A DNA stretch of 53,500 bases from Glandiceps talaboti. Its lineage: Eukaryota > Hemichordata > Enteropneusta > Spengelidae. The notes beneath the pieces were generated by a model. That model was not told the origin of the DNA. It ran no database searches and saw only the letters and a program-made list of their open reading frames with translations. Location of the stretch: contig NC_135566.1 in the NCBI RefSeq assembly GCF_964340395.1, positions 16,184,001 to 16,237,500 of the forward strand, read 5' to 3'. The position numbers and the translations under genes are program-made. Of this stretch, positions 1-12,018 are shown one piece after another; the stretch's first letter is position 1, and each line of letters starts with the position of its first letter.

Positions 1-2815
1 CTCAGTTGAACCTGGGTGACATTTTGAAAGTTAACTAGCCTGTGTCCAAAAAGGTGTATGTTGATTGATTTTGTGGCAGAGAGCAACCGAGTGAGACTGT
101 TGTACATTTATAATTTGCCGTGATTATGCATACACAGTATTTGGTCATCCATGTTATGTTAACCATTATCAGACATGAAATGTAAATGGCATCATAAGAT
201 TCCAAGTAATGGCAGAAGCATTCATAAATTGTGGAACATTCTCAGATCGAACTGTGAACAAAAAGTGTGTCAGTTATGTTTTTCCCCCAGCTAGCACTAG
301 ATTTCTTGAAAAGAACACCTTGATCAATAACATCGTCCTTTTTTTCCCAACTTTAAAATGTTTTGTGTACAAAGAAATAACCCCCTGGTAGAAAGAGGAT
401 TACAGTGTCTTGTGTTATGCACATTGACACACTTCATCATATTGTCTTGGTGGAACAATAAGTTGTGATACAGAGCCATCTTCCTGGAAGAATAAATATG
501 TTCATGTGAACTGATACGGAATTTATCGTGTGAGGTCAAAATTATAGTGCAATATGTTGTATGCAAAGGCAATCAACTCAGCCATAACTTGTTCCAATAT
601 GTACAGTGAAAGCCAATCATTACTCCCACAGCCAATTTCAGTCAGGTCTCATTGAAAATCAAAATAATTAAAGGTAAAAAGTTCTGTAAATCTGATCTGT
701 GATATTATTTTACCAACAGCTATGTGTACTAGGGTTGTTTTTGCCAGTGAGCAGTCATTTCTCTGACATGTGCCAAATCAGTTTCAATGAAATCTATTGC
801 AAAGATGAGATTATTCATATCATGCACATCACCATGCATGTATTGTATGTTTGTAACCTCATCAATTTTTGTCCAACACAGCCTTTTTGTTCTGAAAATC
901 TCCAGATTAAAAAACTCAAGTTGTCCTTGACCTCTGAGGTCATATTTCAGACCAAGCCATTCTTTGCATGTGACAAACATAAAACATTGAGATGAGTAAT
1001 TCAAACCTGAAATAAAGATGCCCTGGTTTATCTATTAGATGCATGTATATTGTATGAACCTTTACGAGTCCTGTATCAGTTATTTCTGAAGCACAATGTG
1101 ACAACAAATGTGCACACAGGAGTAATGATGCAGTAAATAGAGCTAATATACACAGTTGTTTGCAAGTGACTAGATTGTGTTCATGTTCATGTTAGTGGGA
1201 TGATATCAATATCAGAATTATACATGCAAACATTGTGGTCCGTTAGATCTGTGGATAACATACCACAAAATGGTAAATTCATTTGATATGGCAATTCACA
1301 ACTTTGTAGTCCAGAGTACCCATCAAGTAATTTTTTCCAATAGATGTTTTCCATCAGTCAATAAGGAAACCAGTGTTTCCGCTGCCCACCGCCAAAATGC
1401 AAATAAAATCTGCATTTGGCAAGAATATTTTTGATACCATTAGCTAAACTTGCAAAGCCAATTTAGAATAGGGCACCAGAGAATCTATGCATAATGCTTG
1501 TGGTTTCTTTGACGCAACTTGGATCCTGGATCCGTAATTTAAACTACATTGTATTACATTTAGAAGGAAGTGTACACATTGTGTCTTCCTCAAATGTTAA
1601 ACAAATCATAAAATTGTTACATCAGCAATGCAAATAAACGTCCCATCCAACAAACTTGTAAGTTCCGTTACATAAAACTGATCATGCGATCCATGCTTGT
1701 AAAATTTGATCAAGTAGTTCGCCACATGCAAGGGGCGATGGAAGATGAGCCGACTTTACCGGGGCATTCCACTATGCAGGCCGAAAAAACGAAACAATGC
1801 CGCAATGCATACACTGAGTTCCATGACATGAAGTACAAACGACAGCGTGAACTTTCAATTTGACAAAGATACAGTTGTAAAAGCATTTGATACAAATTTT
1901 GTGTCGCTGAGGAGAACTGTTAACTCCGGTATACACGAAGATATTCGTTTATTCTTGAACGATGCCTTAACATAACGTGTGAACCATGTTCACCTTAGAC
2001 GAAGAGCATGGTATAGTGAATGGTAAATTTACGCAATGCATTCGATCTAGTAACGAAGGATAAGTAATGATAATATCGCGTAGTTTCTAAACTACCCAAG
2101 ACGTGCTCATGCCATGGCTTTTGTGCTTCTTTGTACTGAAATCTACCATTGAAACAAATGTTTTCTGAGTGACACACACACATACAGAATGTACAAATCT
2201 TGCCATAAAAAATTGTTGATTTGCAATGAATTGTCTTTATCTTAAATTTACTTAGTCCTCCATGCATGATGTTTTCGGCTGAATGGCAATATAGTGTTTC
2301 TTTCGAAGTAGGACTATACTAGTAATTATGCACTTGTATGATAAACACATCCAGAAATGCAATGCAAAATATAACAAAGTTTCAAGGAATGGCATACATG
2401 AATAGCTTATCGTATTATGATTTTATCGACAACTGAAAATATCTGTTTATCATTAAAGTTATGCTAATTAGCCCACCTGCTTCTTTACAAATACATGTAT
2501 TCCTTGAGGATATAAATGAAGTAATGAATTTGATGGACCCATGTGTGCTATGAAGATTGTCGCATATTGATCAGGATGAGTTGCATAAATACATGCAATT
2601 AAACAGTCCTTGCATAATAATTAGAATGATTTGCATAAATATATGTAAGCAAGCTATATCTTGCATATTAAATGTGATGCTTTGTATAAATAAGTGCAAC
2701 TGAACGTCTAGTTATGGCATGACTTACAAAAATGATTTAGCAAAAATTTGAATATAATCTCAAACATTTGAACTAATGTTGATCGATCTCTCTCTCTCTC
2801 TCTCTCTCACTCTAG
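1..2815 (+). other. Intron 1 (3' part) of 14-3-3 epsilon gene
   Basis: No coding exon of the expected start (about 21 residues encoding the first helix) is visible, so exon 1 must lie upstream of base 1. The stretch is AT-rich and holds only short chance reading frames. It contains a three-copy ~50-bp repeat at 2562-2713. It ends in a (TC)n polypyrimidine run and a TCTAG acceptor at 2811-2815. Confidence 0.7.
2562..2713. repeat. Three-copy ~50-bp imperfect tandem repeat
   Basis: Units start at 2562, 2612 and 2663. Each begins GCATA(T/A)TA-like and contains a TTGCATAAAT-like core (third copy TTGTATAAAT). It lies in the first 14-3-3 intron about 100 bp before exon 2. The core resembles an octamer-type POU site, which is an inference only. 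Confidence 0.5.
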
Positions 2816-3015
2816 AAATGGTAGAAAATATGAAATCAGTAGCTGCAATGGATGTTGAATTGACTGTAGAAGAAAGAAACCTTCTTTCAGTTGCTTACAA
2901 AAATGTAATAGGTGCAAGACGTGCATCCTGGAGAATTATCAGTAGTATCGAACAGAAGGAAGAAACCAAAGGAGAAGAAGGCAAGCTTGAAATGACCAAG
3001 ACCTATAGATTACAT
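2816..3015 (+). CDS. YWHAE-like: 14-3-3 epsilon coding exon 2
   Basis: The exon opens with two bases completing a Glu codon and then reads [15 protein letters not shown]. It ends in phase 0 at the donor CAT|GTAGGC. It encodes residues 22-88, including Lys50 and Arg57 of the binding groove. Confidence 0.93.
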
Positions 3016-6000
3016 GTAGGCTTCCAATTTTTCATATTTGTTGCTTTTCAGACTTAATGTGGTGGCATTTCAATTATCATACGTAGGGAATGAATTTGAA
3101 TCAGCCTTTTACCTGGTTATATTGTATCCGTAAATCTTGCTATCAATAGTGCTCTATTTGATTTGAAAGGCTTGACAAAATCTGCGAATCACTCGCCAAA
3201 ATGTCATGTAGGAATCTTTTTGTGTAACTGTTTATGTGACATGTTTGGAATGTGTTGAGACTCTAAACAATTGTTTCAGTTTTCAGTAATTGTCAGATGT
3301 TATCACACACCGATCTGAAATATCTGTCATGTTTCATATATTACTGTGCTTTCTAGAGAATCACAAAGGAAAATATTTACATTGATGTTGATAGGTTACT
3401 ACATTATTGGTTTTTAAGTTTACTTCACATGTTGAAGCATAAGGACCCTACTCAAAAGGGATGCGTCTCTGTGGCAAACCTCAACGGGGATGTCACATCG
3501 GCCTGTGCAACAGCTACATTTTGTAGTAGGGTCTATGGTTGAAATGTACAGGAAATAAGATGATGTGTCTGTGGTCTTATCTCAGTGGGAGACTGCTCAG
3601 TGAACTGTGACCATCCATGCATTTCCCCTAATGAAGAGACCAGTTTTCTGCATTATGGTACAGGAGCAAACACACAACTTGTTTCAGGATTTGCCCTTGT
3701 GACCTTTTAACCCTTTCACCACCGATTCCCGCTACAGCGGGAACACTCTAGGGCGCCCATCAATTCCCGCTACAGTGGGAATGCCAAAGTTTATTCACCT
3801 ACTCTGCCGTAATACCATTCAACAGCAGCTATTGCTGCAAAACATGCTGCCATAACTAGTTCCACACAAGCACATTAGCCTCGTTTATCTAGCCTGCCAT
3901 TTTGAACACATGGAAGTGAACGGTTTTCAAGTACGATCCATAAATTTGATCCGTTAATTATTTTCATTCATTTTTAATACGACTGAAAAATTACATTTTC
4001 TGCCAAATTTTCCCCAATGTTGACCATTTAACCAGTATACAGAAGTTTTGTAGGAACATAAATGTTAGTATTTTGAATTTTGTGTGTAGCATAAATATTG
4101 TGTTTATTTATGATATGTCAATGAATAAACAACTCATGTTTGTTTTATTAATATTTTATTACTTTAATCCATATTTCGGTTGTGTGTCTGGCATTTGACT
4201 TTATTTGCAAGTATGATGTAGACAATTTATTTTCCATTGAAATGATACCTTGTTTTTCAAAAATGAGCAACTGTAAGTATTTTTACATCAATTTGATTAC
4301 ACCACACTCACTCTCGCCCTATGTTAGTGAGGGAGCTGGTGGTGAACAAACAATCCCATGAGGCCATTGGTGGTGAAAGTGTTAAGACAACCACAATCAT
4401 AGCTCATACTGCCTTCATTGTGATGGACTTATAGCCAGTTATTTTAACAAAGCAACAGCCGTGCCCAACTACTAATGTGGCTAAATTCCTGTCCCACAGC
4501 ACTGTTGTAAGAATTACATGTGTAGCTACTACGTAATTCAAACTGCACCTACATTTGAGATCAATGATAGGGTGAAAACCAGACAAAAAATTTCAATATT
4601 TCTAGATGGAATACTTATATATTGACATCCCACCTATATTTTACAGGTTGAGAAAGAACTGGAAGAAATTTGCAAAGACATTTTAGAGTTACTGGAGGTA
4701 CATTTAATCCCAACAACTGGTTTGGGCGAGTCTAAAGTCTTTTATTACAAAATGTAAGTAATCGGTGTACATGTATGTGGTAGTGTTTCATATTTATAAG
4801 TGTTTCTAATTCTGTTGATTATCACATTTAAATAGTAACACAAGCAGAGTTTATAGGTTTTTTCATTCATGTGAAAATACTTGCATAAAACCGTGATTCA
4901 ACAATTCTTGTACAATGTTACCCAGAAATGGCAATCAGTGCATGTCTTCCAAGTAATTCGCTTGGAGTATCAGATTGATTATCTATTCTATGCCAGATAT
5001 CTCTAGAAATGGGGCCGTTGATAAGAAAATAGCAACTACATGTACCTTACATTGTATGTATCATTTTTATGTGACCGAGTTGTATCATTTGATGTGACCG
5101 AGTTGTAACATTTGATGTGACCGAGTTGTATCATTTGATGTGACCAAGTTGTAACATTTGATGTGACCAAATTGTGCTATCACCTATCATTGATGTAACC
5201 ATGTGTTCACATCTTTACAGGAAGGGTGACTATCACCGATATTTGGCAGAGTTTGCCACTGGTTCTTCAAGGTCATCAGCTGCCGAAAATAGTTTGTCAG
5301 CATACAAACTTGCAAGTGAGAATGCAATGCAAGAGCTACCATCAACGAATCCCATACGTCTGGGACTAGCACTAAACTTCTCAGTCTTCTACTATGAGAT
5401 TTTGAATTCACCTGACCGGGCCTGTCGTCTAGCAAAGGCTGCGTTTGATGATGCCATCTCTGAGCTCGACTCCCTTAGTGAAGATTGTTATAAAGATTCA
5501 ACCCTAATCATGCAGTTGCTAAGAGATAACCTAACTCTCTGGACATCAGACATGCAGGGTGATGGTTAGTCATGTCATTTCATCAAATATTTTGAAGTTT
5601 GAAGTTACCGAACAAACACTGATGGGAATTTGTAATCATGTGTTTGTTCAGCCCCATTCATCGACCTCATCAATTATAAATATATTATAGCAAGTACAAC
5701 CCCTACTTTTCCACATTTTTTATGAATTTTCTGCTACTGTCAACATTTTTCATACTGACATGTACTGGTTTTAGTCGAATTTATGAAACATCCAAAATTT
5801 TGAAAATGTTAGAATGATATGTGCCATCACGTGGTCCATTTTGAAAATTAGAGCACCCTCAACCACTTGAATAATTTTTTTTTTAATGCTCCTTGTTACA
5901 CCACACCACCTATGAAGCTCAGAAAAACCAACATTGTCATTTTAAATGTGTTTGCATTCAGCAGCAGTAAGTGATGGTATATCTAGATTCGCCAAGTATC

Positions 6001-7241
6001 TCGCATATTAACCCCTAAGATGCCATAGACTTTCCATGCAAATTACCCCCTAGGCCAAGGACTTTTTAGGTTGCACACAGTTGTACACAATGTTTTGATA
6101 GTGATCATTTTACACCAAAACAGGTGGGATATGGTCTCATCTACAAGTATATCAATAATAATGAAATATTGAATTTTTATTTATATGAATATATGGTCAG
6201 CAACGTGACCAAGGAATTAGGGAAAATTGGTATAAAACACACGTTTTTGGTCAAAAAAGCATGTGAAATTTAGTTTTTGATAAATACAAGGGTTACAATT
6301 GGAAATTACGTGTAAAAATTAATAGATAGTATGGGTGTTGAGTAAAATATTTATCATAATATCAACAAGTACTATCTATCGATGTTTACAGAGAGTACAA
6401 ACAAAATTGCATATTTCATATATACAAATACTGCATACATATTAGTCTACGGATAGCAGCATTACGATATGTCTCACAGACGATTATATCCAACACTTCG
6501 TCTGTTGACAAAAATCTAACGAACGACAACGATGTAAATTCTGCCGTAACATGAATGTAAACCAACCTTGGAGTAATCGTACGGCATTGGCGCGGCACCT
6601 GTGGTTTGTCATCGGCAGGATCGCGGGACCCGCCATTGACGACGACATCAGTCCAAAAGTCGAAGCCATCGGGAGGGTTTTCGATACGTTCTAGTAGGAC
6701 AAAATTTATTTCCTCAAACCCGTAAAATTCTTCATCATTGCTATCACTGTCTAGAAAATGTCAAGCGAAAAACTCTGTCTTCTGGGTTAAGGGTTTACTT
6801 CGTTCAATATATCAGCATAATGTCAAAGGTCAACATCCATATTCATAGTGGCCACCATATTAGGCATTGCTAAGTAGCCGCTATTTGTATTCGGCGGCAA
6901 AAAAAGTGAAAGAAATCAAACATGTGACTGTTTCCCGCCTGAATAATTTAATATTTAATAAGATAACATCGTGTACATCATTACTTATTATGGGCACAAG
7001 GGCGGGACAACAATAACCCATTACAACGTCACTTTATTGACAGCATATGCAAATTACTCTGTTGTTGATATCCATGACGTGGCTGGCCTAGAATGCGGAA
7101 GTGCTTCGTCGATGATATCCACGACGCAGCATCACAAGGGTTAAGTTGATCAACATTAATTATTATTTTTGTCACTTCTATGTTACAGGTGAGGATCAAA
7201 AATACGAAGTACAGGATGTTGAGGGCGAAGAGGTATCTTAA
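2816..7241 (+). CDS. YWHAE-like: 14-3-3 protein epsilon, 5'-partial (exons 2-5)
   Basis: 14-3-3 proteins are dimeric cytosolic adaptors that bind phosphoserine/threonine motifs on kinases, phosphatases and transcription factors. Joining 2816-3015, 4647-4753, 5221-5564 and 7189-7241 gives 234 residues. With the missing 21-residue first exon the total is 255, the length of vertebrate epsilon. The segment [17 protein letters not shown] and the following [18 protein letters not shown] are epsilon-type rather than zeta-type. The phosphopeptide-binding residues are all present in epsilon numbering: Lys50, Arg57, Arg130, Tyr131 and Asn176. All junctions are GT-AG and phases match. The loop after FATG and the acidic tail (ending EEVS) are diverged, so this may be a lineage-specific epsilon copy. 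The frame is intact and nothing suggests a pseudogene. Confidence 0.93.
3016..4646 (+). other. Intron 2 of 14-3-3 epsilon
   Basis: It runs from donor GTAGGC to acceptor TTACAG. A 671-bp piggyBac-like non-autonomous element occupies 3711-4381. A small foldback near 3444-3537 is bounded by GGACCCTACT and AGTAGGGTCT. Confidence 0.75.
3707..4385. mobile_element. piggyBac-like MITE (TTAA target duplication)
   Basis: A TTAA lies at 3707-3710 and another at 4382-4385. Inside them are terminal inverted repeats CCCTTTCACCACCGAT and, on the other strand, CACTTTCACCACCAAT (14 of 16 match). TTAA duplication with ends rich in leading C is the hallmark of the piggyBac superfamily. Near the left end are two close copies of a hairpin, TTCCCGCTACAGCGGGAA at 3726-3743 and a one-base variant at 3764-3781. 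There is no transposase frame inside, so it is non-autonomous. Confidence 0.75.
4647..4753 (+). CDS. YWHAE-like: 14-3-3 epsilon coding exon 3
   Basis: Phase 0 start ([20 protein letters not shown]) after TTTTACAG. It ends two bases into the Met codon at donor AAAT|GTAAGT. It encodes residues 89-123 with the conserved [10 protein letters not shown] segment at the end. Confidence 0.93.
5069..5175. repeat. 23-bp minisatellite beside an exon acceptor
   Basis: About four and a half units of ATGTGACCGAGTTGTATCAT plus TTG, with minor substitutions (CGAG/CAAG/CAAA, TATC/TAAC). It ends about 45 bp before the acceptor of coding exon 4, inside 14-3-3 intron 3. Confidence 0.8.
5221..5564 (+). CDS. YWHAE-like: 14-3-3 epsilon coding exon 4
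   Basis: The first base completes Met124. Then come [11 protein letters not shown] (Arg130, Tyr131), [16 protein letters not shown] (Asn176), [18 protein letters not shown] and [19 protein letters not shown], the core of helices 5-9. The donor is GATG|GTTAGT, leaving one base of a Gly codon. Confidence 0.95.
6008..7144. mobile_element. piggyBac-like element, decayed
   Basis: TTAA lies at 6008-6011 and at 7141-7144. The inner ends are CCCCTAAGATGC and, reverse-complemented, CCCTTGTGATGC (9 of 12 match). Inside, on the - strand, is a transposase-like fragment (6416-6760). The termini differ from those of the 3707-4385 element, so this is a separate family. Confidence 0.65.
6416..6760 (-). pseudogene. 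piggyBac transposase N-terminal remnant
   Basis: Reading the - strand from 6760 down to the stop at 6416-6418 gives an open stretch of about 114 codons with no plausible start Met. It begins with an acidic [13 protein letters not shown] run, as piggyBac transposases often do. After a Pro-rich linker it shows [19 protein letters not shown] then CETYRNA, which resembles the conserved entry into the transposase domain (family form roughly PLDFF..FFTDELLDLIV.ETNRYA). An upstream in-frame TGA and the missing catalytic part make it non-functional. Confidence 0.55.
7189..7241 (+). CDS. YWHAE-like: 14-3-3 epsilon last coding exon
   Basis: Two bases complete the Gly codon left by exon 4. The exon then encodes [16 protein letters not shown] and stops with TAA at 7239-7241. 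An acidic, disordered C-terminal tail is expected for the family; human epsilon has the related QDVEDENQ. Confidence 0.9.
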
Positions 7242-8900
7242 ATCGACTAGCTGATTTGTTATTCTAGTATTTCTGAATCCTATCAATCCGTTGGTTGGCA
7301 GAGAGTTGAGTCTTAACATTCCCTATTACCGATAGAGGAATCATTGCCATAGCTCCAGTAGAAAAAAAAAAACCACCACACAAGTTCCTTTTTTTATTAA
7401 GATTGTGTATCAGTACTGTGTGCTCATGTGCTCTTCAGCTATCTTTGAAAAAAAAAAAAAAACTACACCATATCTACTAGTCTTAATTGTAATATATAGA
7501 ATTGGTAAATATGCTGAGTACATGAAACATACAGAACGTAATACATATATAATAATAATGTTTAAAGATACAAAACATACAGAAAATTCTTTGTAACTGT
7601 TTTGGACGTTTCCATGGTGACCAAATGTTTTGTGCTATATAACCTTTCAGAAATTTTTGGCCATTACCCTTTTTTTTTTTTTTTTTGGTAAGGTATGTAG
7701 AGATTCGTAAGTTGGCTGGCAAGATGCGAGTAGTTTGCCAGCCGCTATACCAGATATACCAGATACACTGTGGATGTATGTATTTTGGCACCCAAATATT
7801 TCATCAGGACAATTTTTACACGCCCAGGTTATTTTGTTAATAAGGAGAATTTAAAGCGAGATGGATTTGAATGGACATCGTGTTAGCAAATACTCTATAT
7901 ACTTCTAGCTGTGTCACTTTTGTAAGTTAATATATTGATTTTACACCTATTTAATTAAGTGAAATCCTCTTTTATGTTATTTTCTTTAGTTTGTACTGAG
8001 AAAGTAATTTTACTTCAAATGCTACTTGATTTGGCACCAATTCATTCCACTAGTTGCAAAGTTAAGTGCCAAAATACTTACATTCACGGTAGCAATCAGA
8101 GCGACAAAAAAAAAAAATGAAGAACATCAGTTGTCTTGCCTTTCTCTATCATCTGCTTGTACAGTGTATCATTTTTTCCACGTGTGAATATTTGCTAGCA
8201 AAAATCACCTAATTATTCATCTGAAATACCAAGATACGGAGATTGTTGGAAAGATGTTTGTGCCCTTTCAATTTAGAATTGATTTCTAAGTATATTCGTG
8301 TTAGCAGGCATTAACTCTATGTACTTAGATTGAAACCTTTTATCTCTTCTATCATCTATGTAATCAAACTTAATATTCAATGTTTTGATCTATGCCATGG
8401 GCTGTCTGTAGATTTGATCCGTGTGTTTGTTTGCTTGCTTGCTTGTTTGTTTGTTGTTTAGTCATTTTAATAGAGCTTGCTTTTCATGCCAAAGCAAAAT
8501 TCGAGTTGGCTGTCAGTCATTTTTAATGACCAAGAAATAGTGTTTTATGACAAGATTTTATTTTTTGTTTTCATGAGCCTTTTTTTTTTTTTTGGTAGTA
8601 CTTAGCTTTGTAATATGAAAAAGTATATCATCAGTACTTGTGTGGTAGCGTAGACATTACCTTGTAAATGGAATTCGCCATCACTTCTGTATTCGTTGTA
8701 AAAATCATGTTGCGAACTGCAAGTCTTTGTTTTCGTGGTTGTTGCCTGCAGTAATCGGATGTCCTAGTCTTATCTTTGTGACAAGAAATGTATTCATGAT
8801 GTGCAAACAATCTCCAAAACAGACAAAACATTTCAGTTTTTATGAATAATTAAAAATGTGTCTTTATGTTGAAAAAAAGTTGTCTTTGTTTTTGTTTTTA
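7242..8900 (+). other. Probable 3' UTR of 14-3-3 epsilon
   Basis: AT-rich, with poly-A and poly-T tracts (for example 7449-7462 and 7671-7686) and no coding signal. No AATAAA is present. The best polyadenylation candidate seen is ATTAAA at 8849-8854, so the transcript end is uncertain. Confidence 0.4.
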
Positions 8901-9899
8901 TTATGGGAGCCTGAATGATTTACTTACCTCAATGGCAAGAAGAGTTTTGACAAGCTAAGTCAGACAGAAAGTGAAACTGATAGTGATATTATTACCTATG
9001 TACCACAGATTACTTGCACTCATGTACGCACACACTAGTAGTATTTTCACTGCAGTGCAATATTGAAAATATTATTGCATACCTGCATGCAAATGAGGAT
9101 GTGGTCGTTTGTTACGTGTGTGATCATGCTGGTTTATTTTTATGTAAATTTGTTTCAGATAAGCACGTAATGATAACAGAATCCCATGCCACATGAGTTC
9201 CAGTGTTGGGTACTTGGGAGTACTTGCACTCGTGCTTGCAGTGCTTCTGCTACAGTTTCACTCTCTAAGCTTGTGGAAGTACTCGTGCAAATACCCCAAG
9301 TATACCACACTTTCACTCACATCATGACACGTGATGGGGGGTTCTGTCATGTTACGCCAAATATAATCACCTTGTTGTAATCAAGATAGCGCAAACATTG
9401 GAAGTCCCTTAAAATGTACATAAACAACAGCATAGGTCTTCACATAGACTAAAGCATTATATTGTGATTGTAACCACATCAACGTCCATAGATTAATAAC
9501 TGTCAACATGTCACACCATGAAATAGTTTTTAGATTGTTCCTGACTTACCTTGTCGAAACTGATCTTGCCTGAGTAGTAATATAACCTCCTATGTGATGC
9601 CCAAGATTGGAAATGGGGACTTTTGCTGACACAATCTTTCACAATTTGTGTTATATTTACATTTGATTGCTTGCCTTGGTATAGTGAAAAGAAAGAAATG
9701 ACTAATTTCCTGGATGTTTCCTTGGGCTTGGATTATTTTGGTAATTGCTGTCCCGGCAATGCCCATGGCAGGTCTGGAGAATAGTGACTGTACAGCAGTA
9801 GACAATACAAAGATGTCTGAAATAATTTCACTTCTCACAATGTGGCTGAGCAATGAGAACTGTCTGAAAATTCTGCTTCTGCCAATGACTTGACTCCGC

Positions 9900-9940
<41 letters not shown>

Positions 9941-10680
9941 AAATTTACAACAATAGAGGTCACGACGACCTGTGAAATATTGTACATTATTAGCAGATAC
10001 GATTGATAATGTAAGATTTGGTATGGTGCAATTTTTTTTCCGACATGATTTGCCCATTGAATTCAGGTTTTAGACAAACTGACAAATTCGCAAGTTAATT
10101 AATGTGAGCAACAAAATTCCTGGGTATAAGGCTACTGACAAATTAATTTTTTTTTTTAAATTGTCAAATATTGACCATGTGTGTGTGTGTATTCGTCAGA
10201 ATGACCGCAAACCCATGTTTGATACACCCCCTCCCCCCGTATGGCATTTTTAGAAAAGTCGGCTATCAACCTCGATTTCATAAATTAGGACGCGAACGAA
10301 ACGTGAACATCGATAACTTGAACCATGAAAAATCGACTAATCATACCGCCACCTAGCGGTTAACTGTAACTAGGTAATTGGTTAATCTGAAGAGGATTGA
10401 CGACCAATCATAGGGCCCGACTCACTGATCATTGACCCTTACTTTGTTCCGGCTAAGGGCAAATCTTCCGTGATATAATTTTTCCTGTGCGTGACACGAA
10501 CTTCACAAGACAAACTAGAACTCCTGTTCTAACAGCGTACATGTATGTGGCAACAGTCATGTTGTACAACAATAACATATCTTCATTACTATTACGAGTA
10601 CTACACCTGGTAATAAACATTAAAATTACTTCGAACACATCATCACATGTTGCAAAAGAAAACCAATCACAATAATCTAA
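8901..10680. other. Intergenic, AT-rich
   Basis: No supported gene. The only notable structure is a ~34-base poly-T tract at 9906-9939. The longer reading frame crossing it on the - strand is only a poly-Lys artefact. Confidence 0.6.
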
Positions 10681-10681
10681 G

Positions 10682-10682
10682 T

Positions 10683-10743
<61 letters not shown>
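10682..10743. repeat. (GT)n microsatellite
   Basis: About 30 uninterrupted GT dinucleotides after one GTGG. Confidence 0.97.
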
Positions 10744-10744
<1 letters not shown>

Positions 10745-10956
10745 CATGAGAGAAGAAATCAAATAAGTTGTCGAACTTGTGGCCTATACTTTATCCAGAA
10801 TAGGAAAATCTTGTAAAAACTACCATGGAGTTGAAAGCACTTTAAAATACGGTTGGGAAACAACCATCTAAACTGTAGAGGGCGCGGGTTTTTTAGGAAT
10901 ATGTGTATGCAAATTAAGGCCACTAAAGTGAAAGTGGTCTGAGATGCTAGACGCAT

Positions 10957-11643
10957 ATTGAATTGAATTGAATTGGAATTTATTTCACCAGCACTTATAC
11001 AGATTATACAGATATTGAATAAATATATAGAAATGAAAGAAAAAAAATACAACGTCTAGGGACAAAATAAAATTCTGGTGAGGACCAAGGACAGTAGTTC
11101 TTTCTGAACTAATCGAGGTCCAAGGCCCTGACTGACATGCTAGTATAATGTATTGCTGGTTACACTGTTATAAAAAATAAATATATACATAACAAATGTT
11201 CTTTATATACACACGCGTCACACTCACTCATAGAAAAAACAAAACAAACCAATCATACATTCATACACACACTGAATATTCATAAAGTTGTACAAATTTT
11301 ACAAATCACTGCTGTCACAAATAAATAAATGGGCTATATACATGTATACGGAATGTCACTAACTGAATAAAAACTGTTTTAATTCAGACTTAAATTTTTC
11401 CCGACTGTGAAGCGATTTAATTGGTAGGGGTACTGCGTTCCATGCCTTGACTGCTGCGTAGTTAAAATTATACCGAGTTGGCCGAGTCAAGTTGGCCTTT
11501 GGGATTGGTAAATTTGCATTGGATCTTGCTTTGGTTGGATAGTTATGGGTCAAATGTACTTCGAATTCGAAGTAATGCTCAAGATTGTGAATATAGTGAA
11601 TATGCAAATAAGTATGGCTGCGACTGATATAAAGTTTAATCAC
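10957..11643 (-). mobile_element. 5'-truncated non-LTR retrotransposon (LINE)
   Basis: On the - strand, 11643 down to 11359 encodes the tail of a LINE ORF2. The segment RYNFNYAAVKAWNAVPLPIK, then FKSELKQFL, matches the extreme C terminus of CR1/L2/Jockey-type reverse transcriptases (form: ...FG..LWNSLP..I......FK..LK..L). The 3' side is AT-rich and ends at 10957-10976 in a CAATT-type short tandem tail, as typical for these elements. The 5' part is missing. The clade cannot be decided. Confidence 0.65.
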
Positions 11644-11854
11644 GTGTTGTTAATTGTGACCTTGTGTTATTTGGCCGGTCACAGTCGTTCAAAATCGATC
11701 CAGATAAACTTTATTTTCTGGCTTCTGCAGAAGAGTTCTAGTATTGATGACCCCGATAGAAAAAAATATCAATTTCTGAAAACATGGTCTGGGTTAGTAC
11801 GTACTGTAGGAATGTACTTCAATTACTACCAGTAAGGAGTTTATTTACATGTAC

Positions 11855-12018
11855 TATGCACATTAGTCTATCTGCTAGACCTCGGATGTTCTTCCGATAG
11901 AATACGACACACGACTGAACATCGCTATCGAGGATGGAACAAGCCCTCACTACGAACTTCGTTCGCTTATAGTATCGAAAGAAAGCCCGAACGTCTAGCA
12001 GCAAGACTATATGCACAT
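11855..12018. mobile_element. MITE, copy 1, with 9-bp target duplication
   Basis: The 146-bp element at 11864-12009 is bounded by TAGTCTATCTGCTAGAC and, on the other strand, TAGTCTTGCTGCTAGAC. Similarity continues inward to about 36 bp. It is flanked by a perfect direct repeat TATGCACAT (11855-11863 and 12010-12018). The same element recurs at 48607-48762. A 9-bp duplication is typical of Mutator-like transposons; the family assignment is an inference. Confidence 0.9.

Larger units (their letters stand above)
5565..7188 (+). other. Intron 4 of 14-3-3 epsilon
   Basis: It contains a 1.1-kb piggyBac-like element (6012-7140) whose right TTAA ends only 44 bp before the last coding exon. The rest is AT-rich with nothing recognisable. 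Confidence 0.8.

Noticed and set aside
9590-10057. 155-codon - strand frame
   Set aside because: Spans a poly-T tract giving poly-Lys; no splice sites or recognisable protein.
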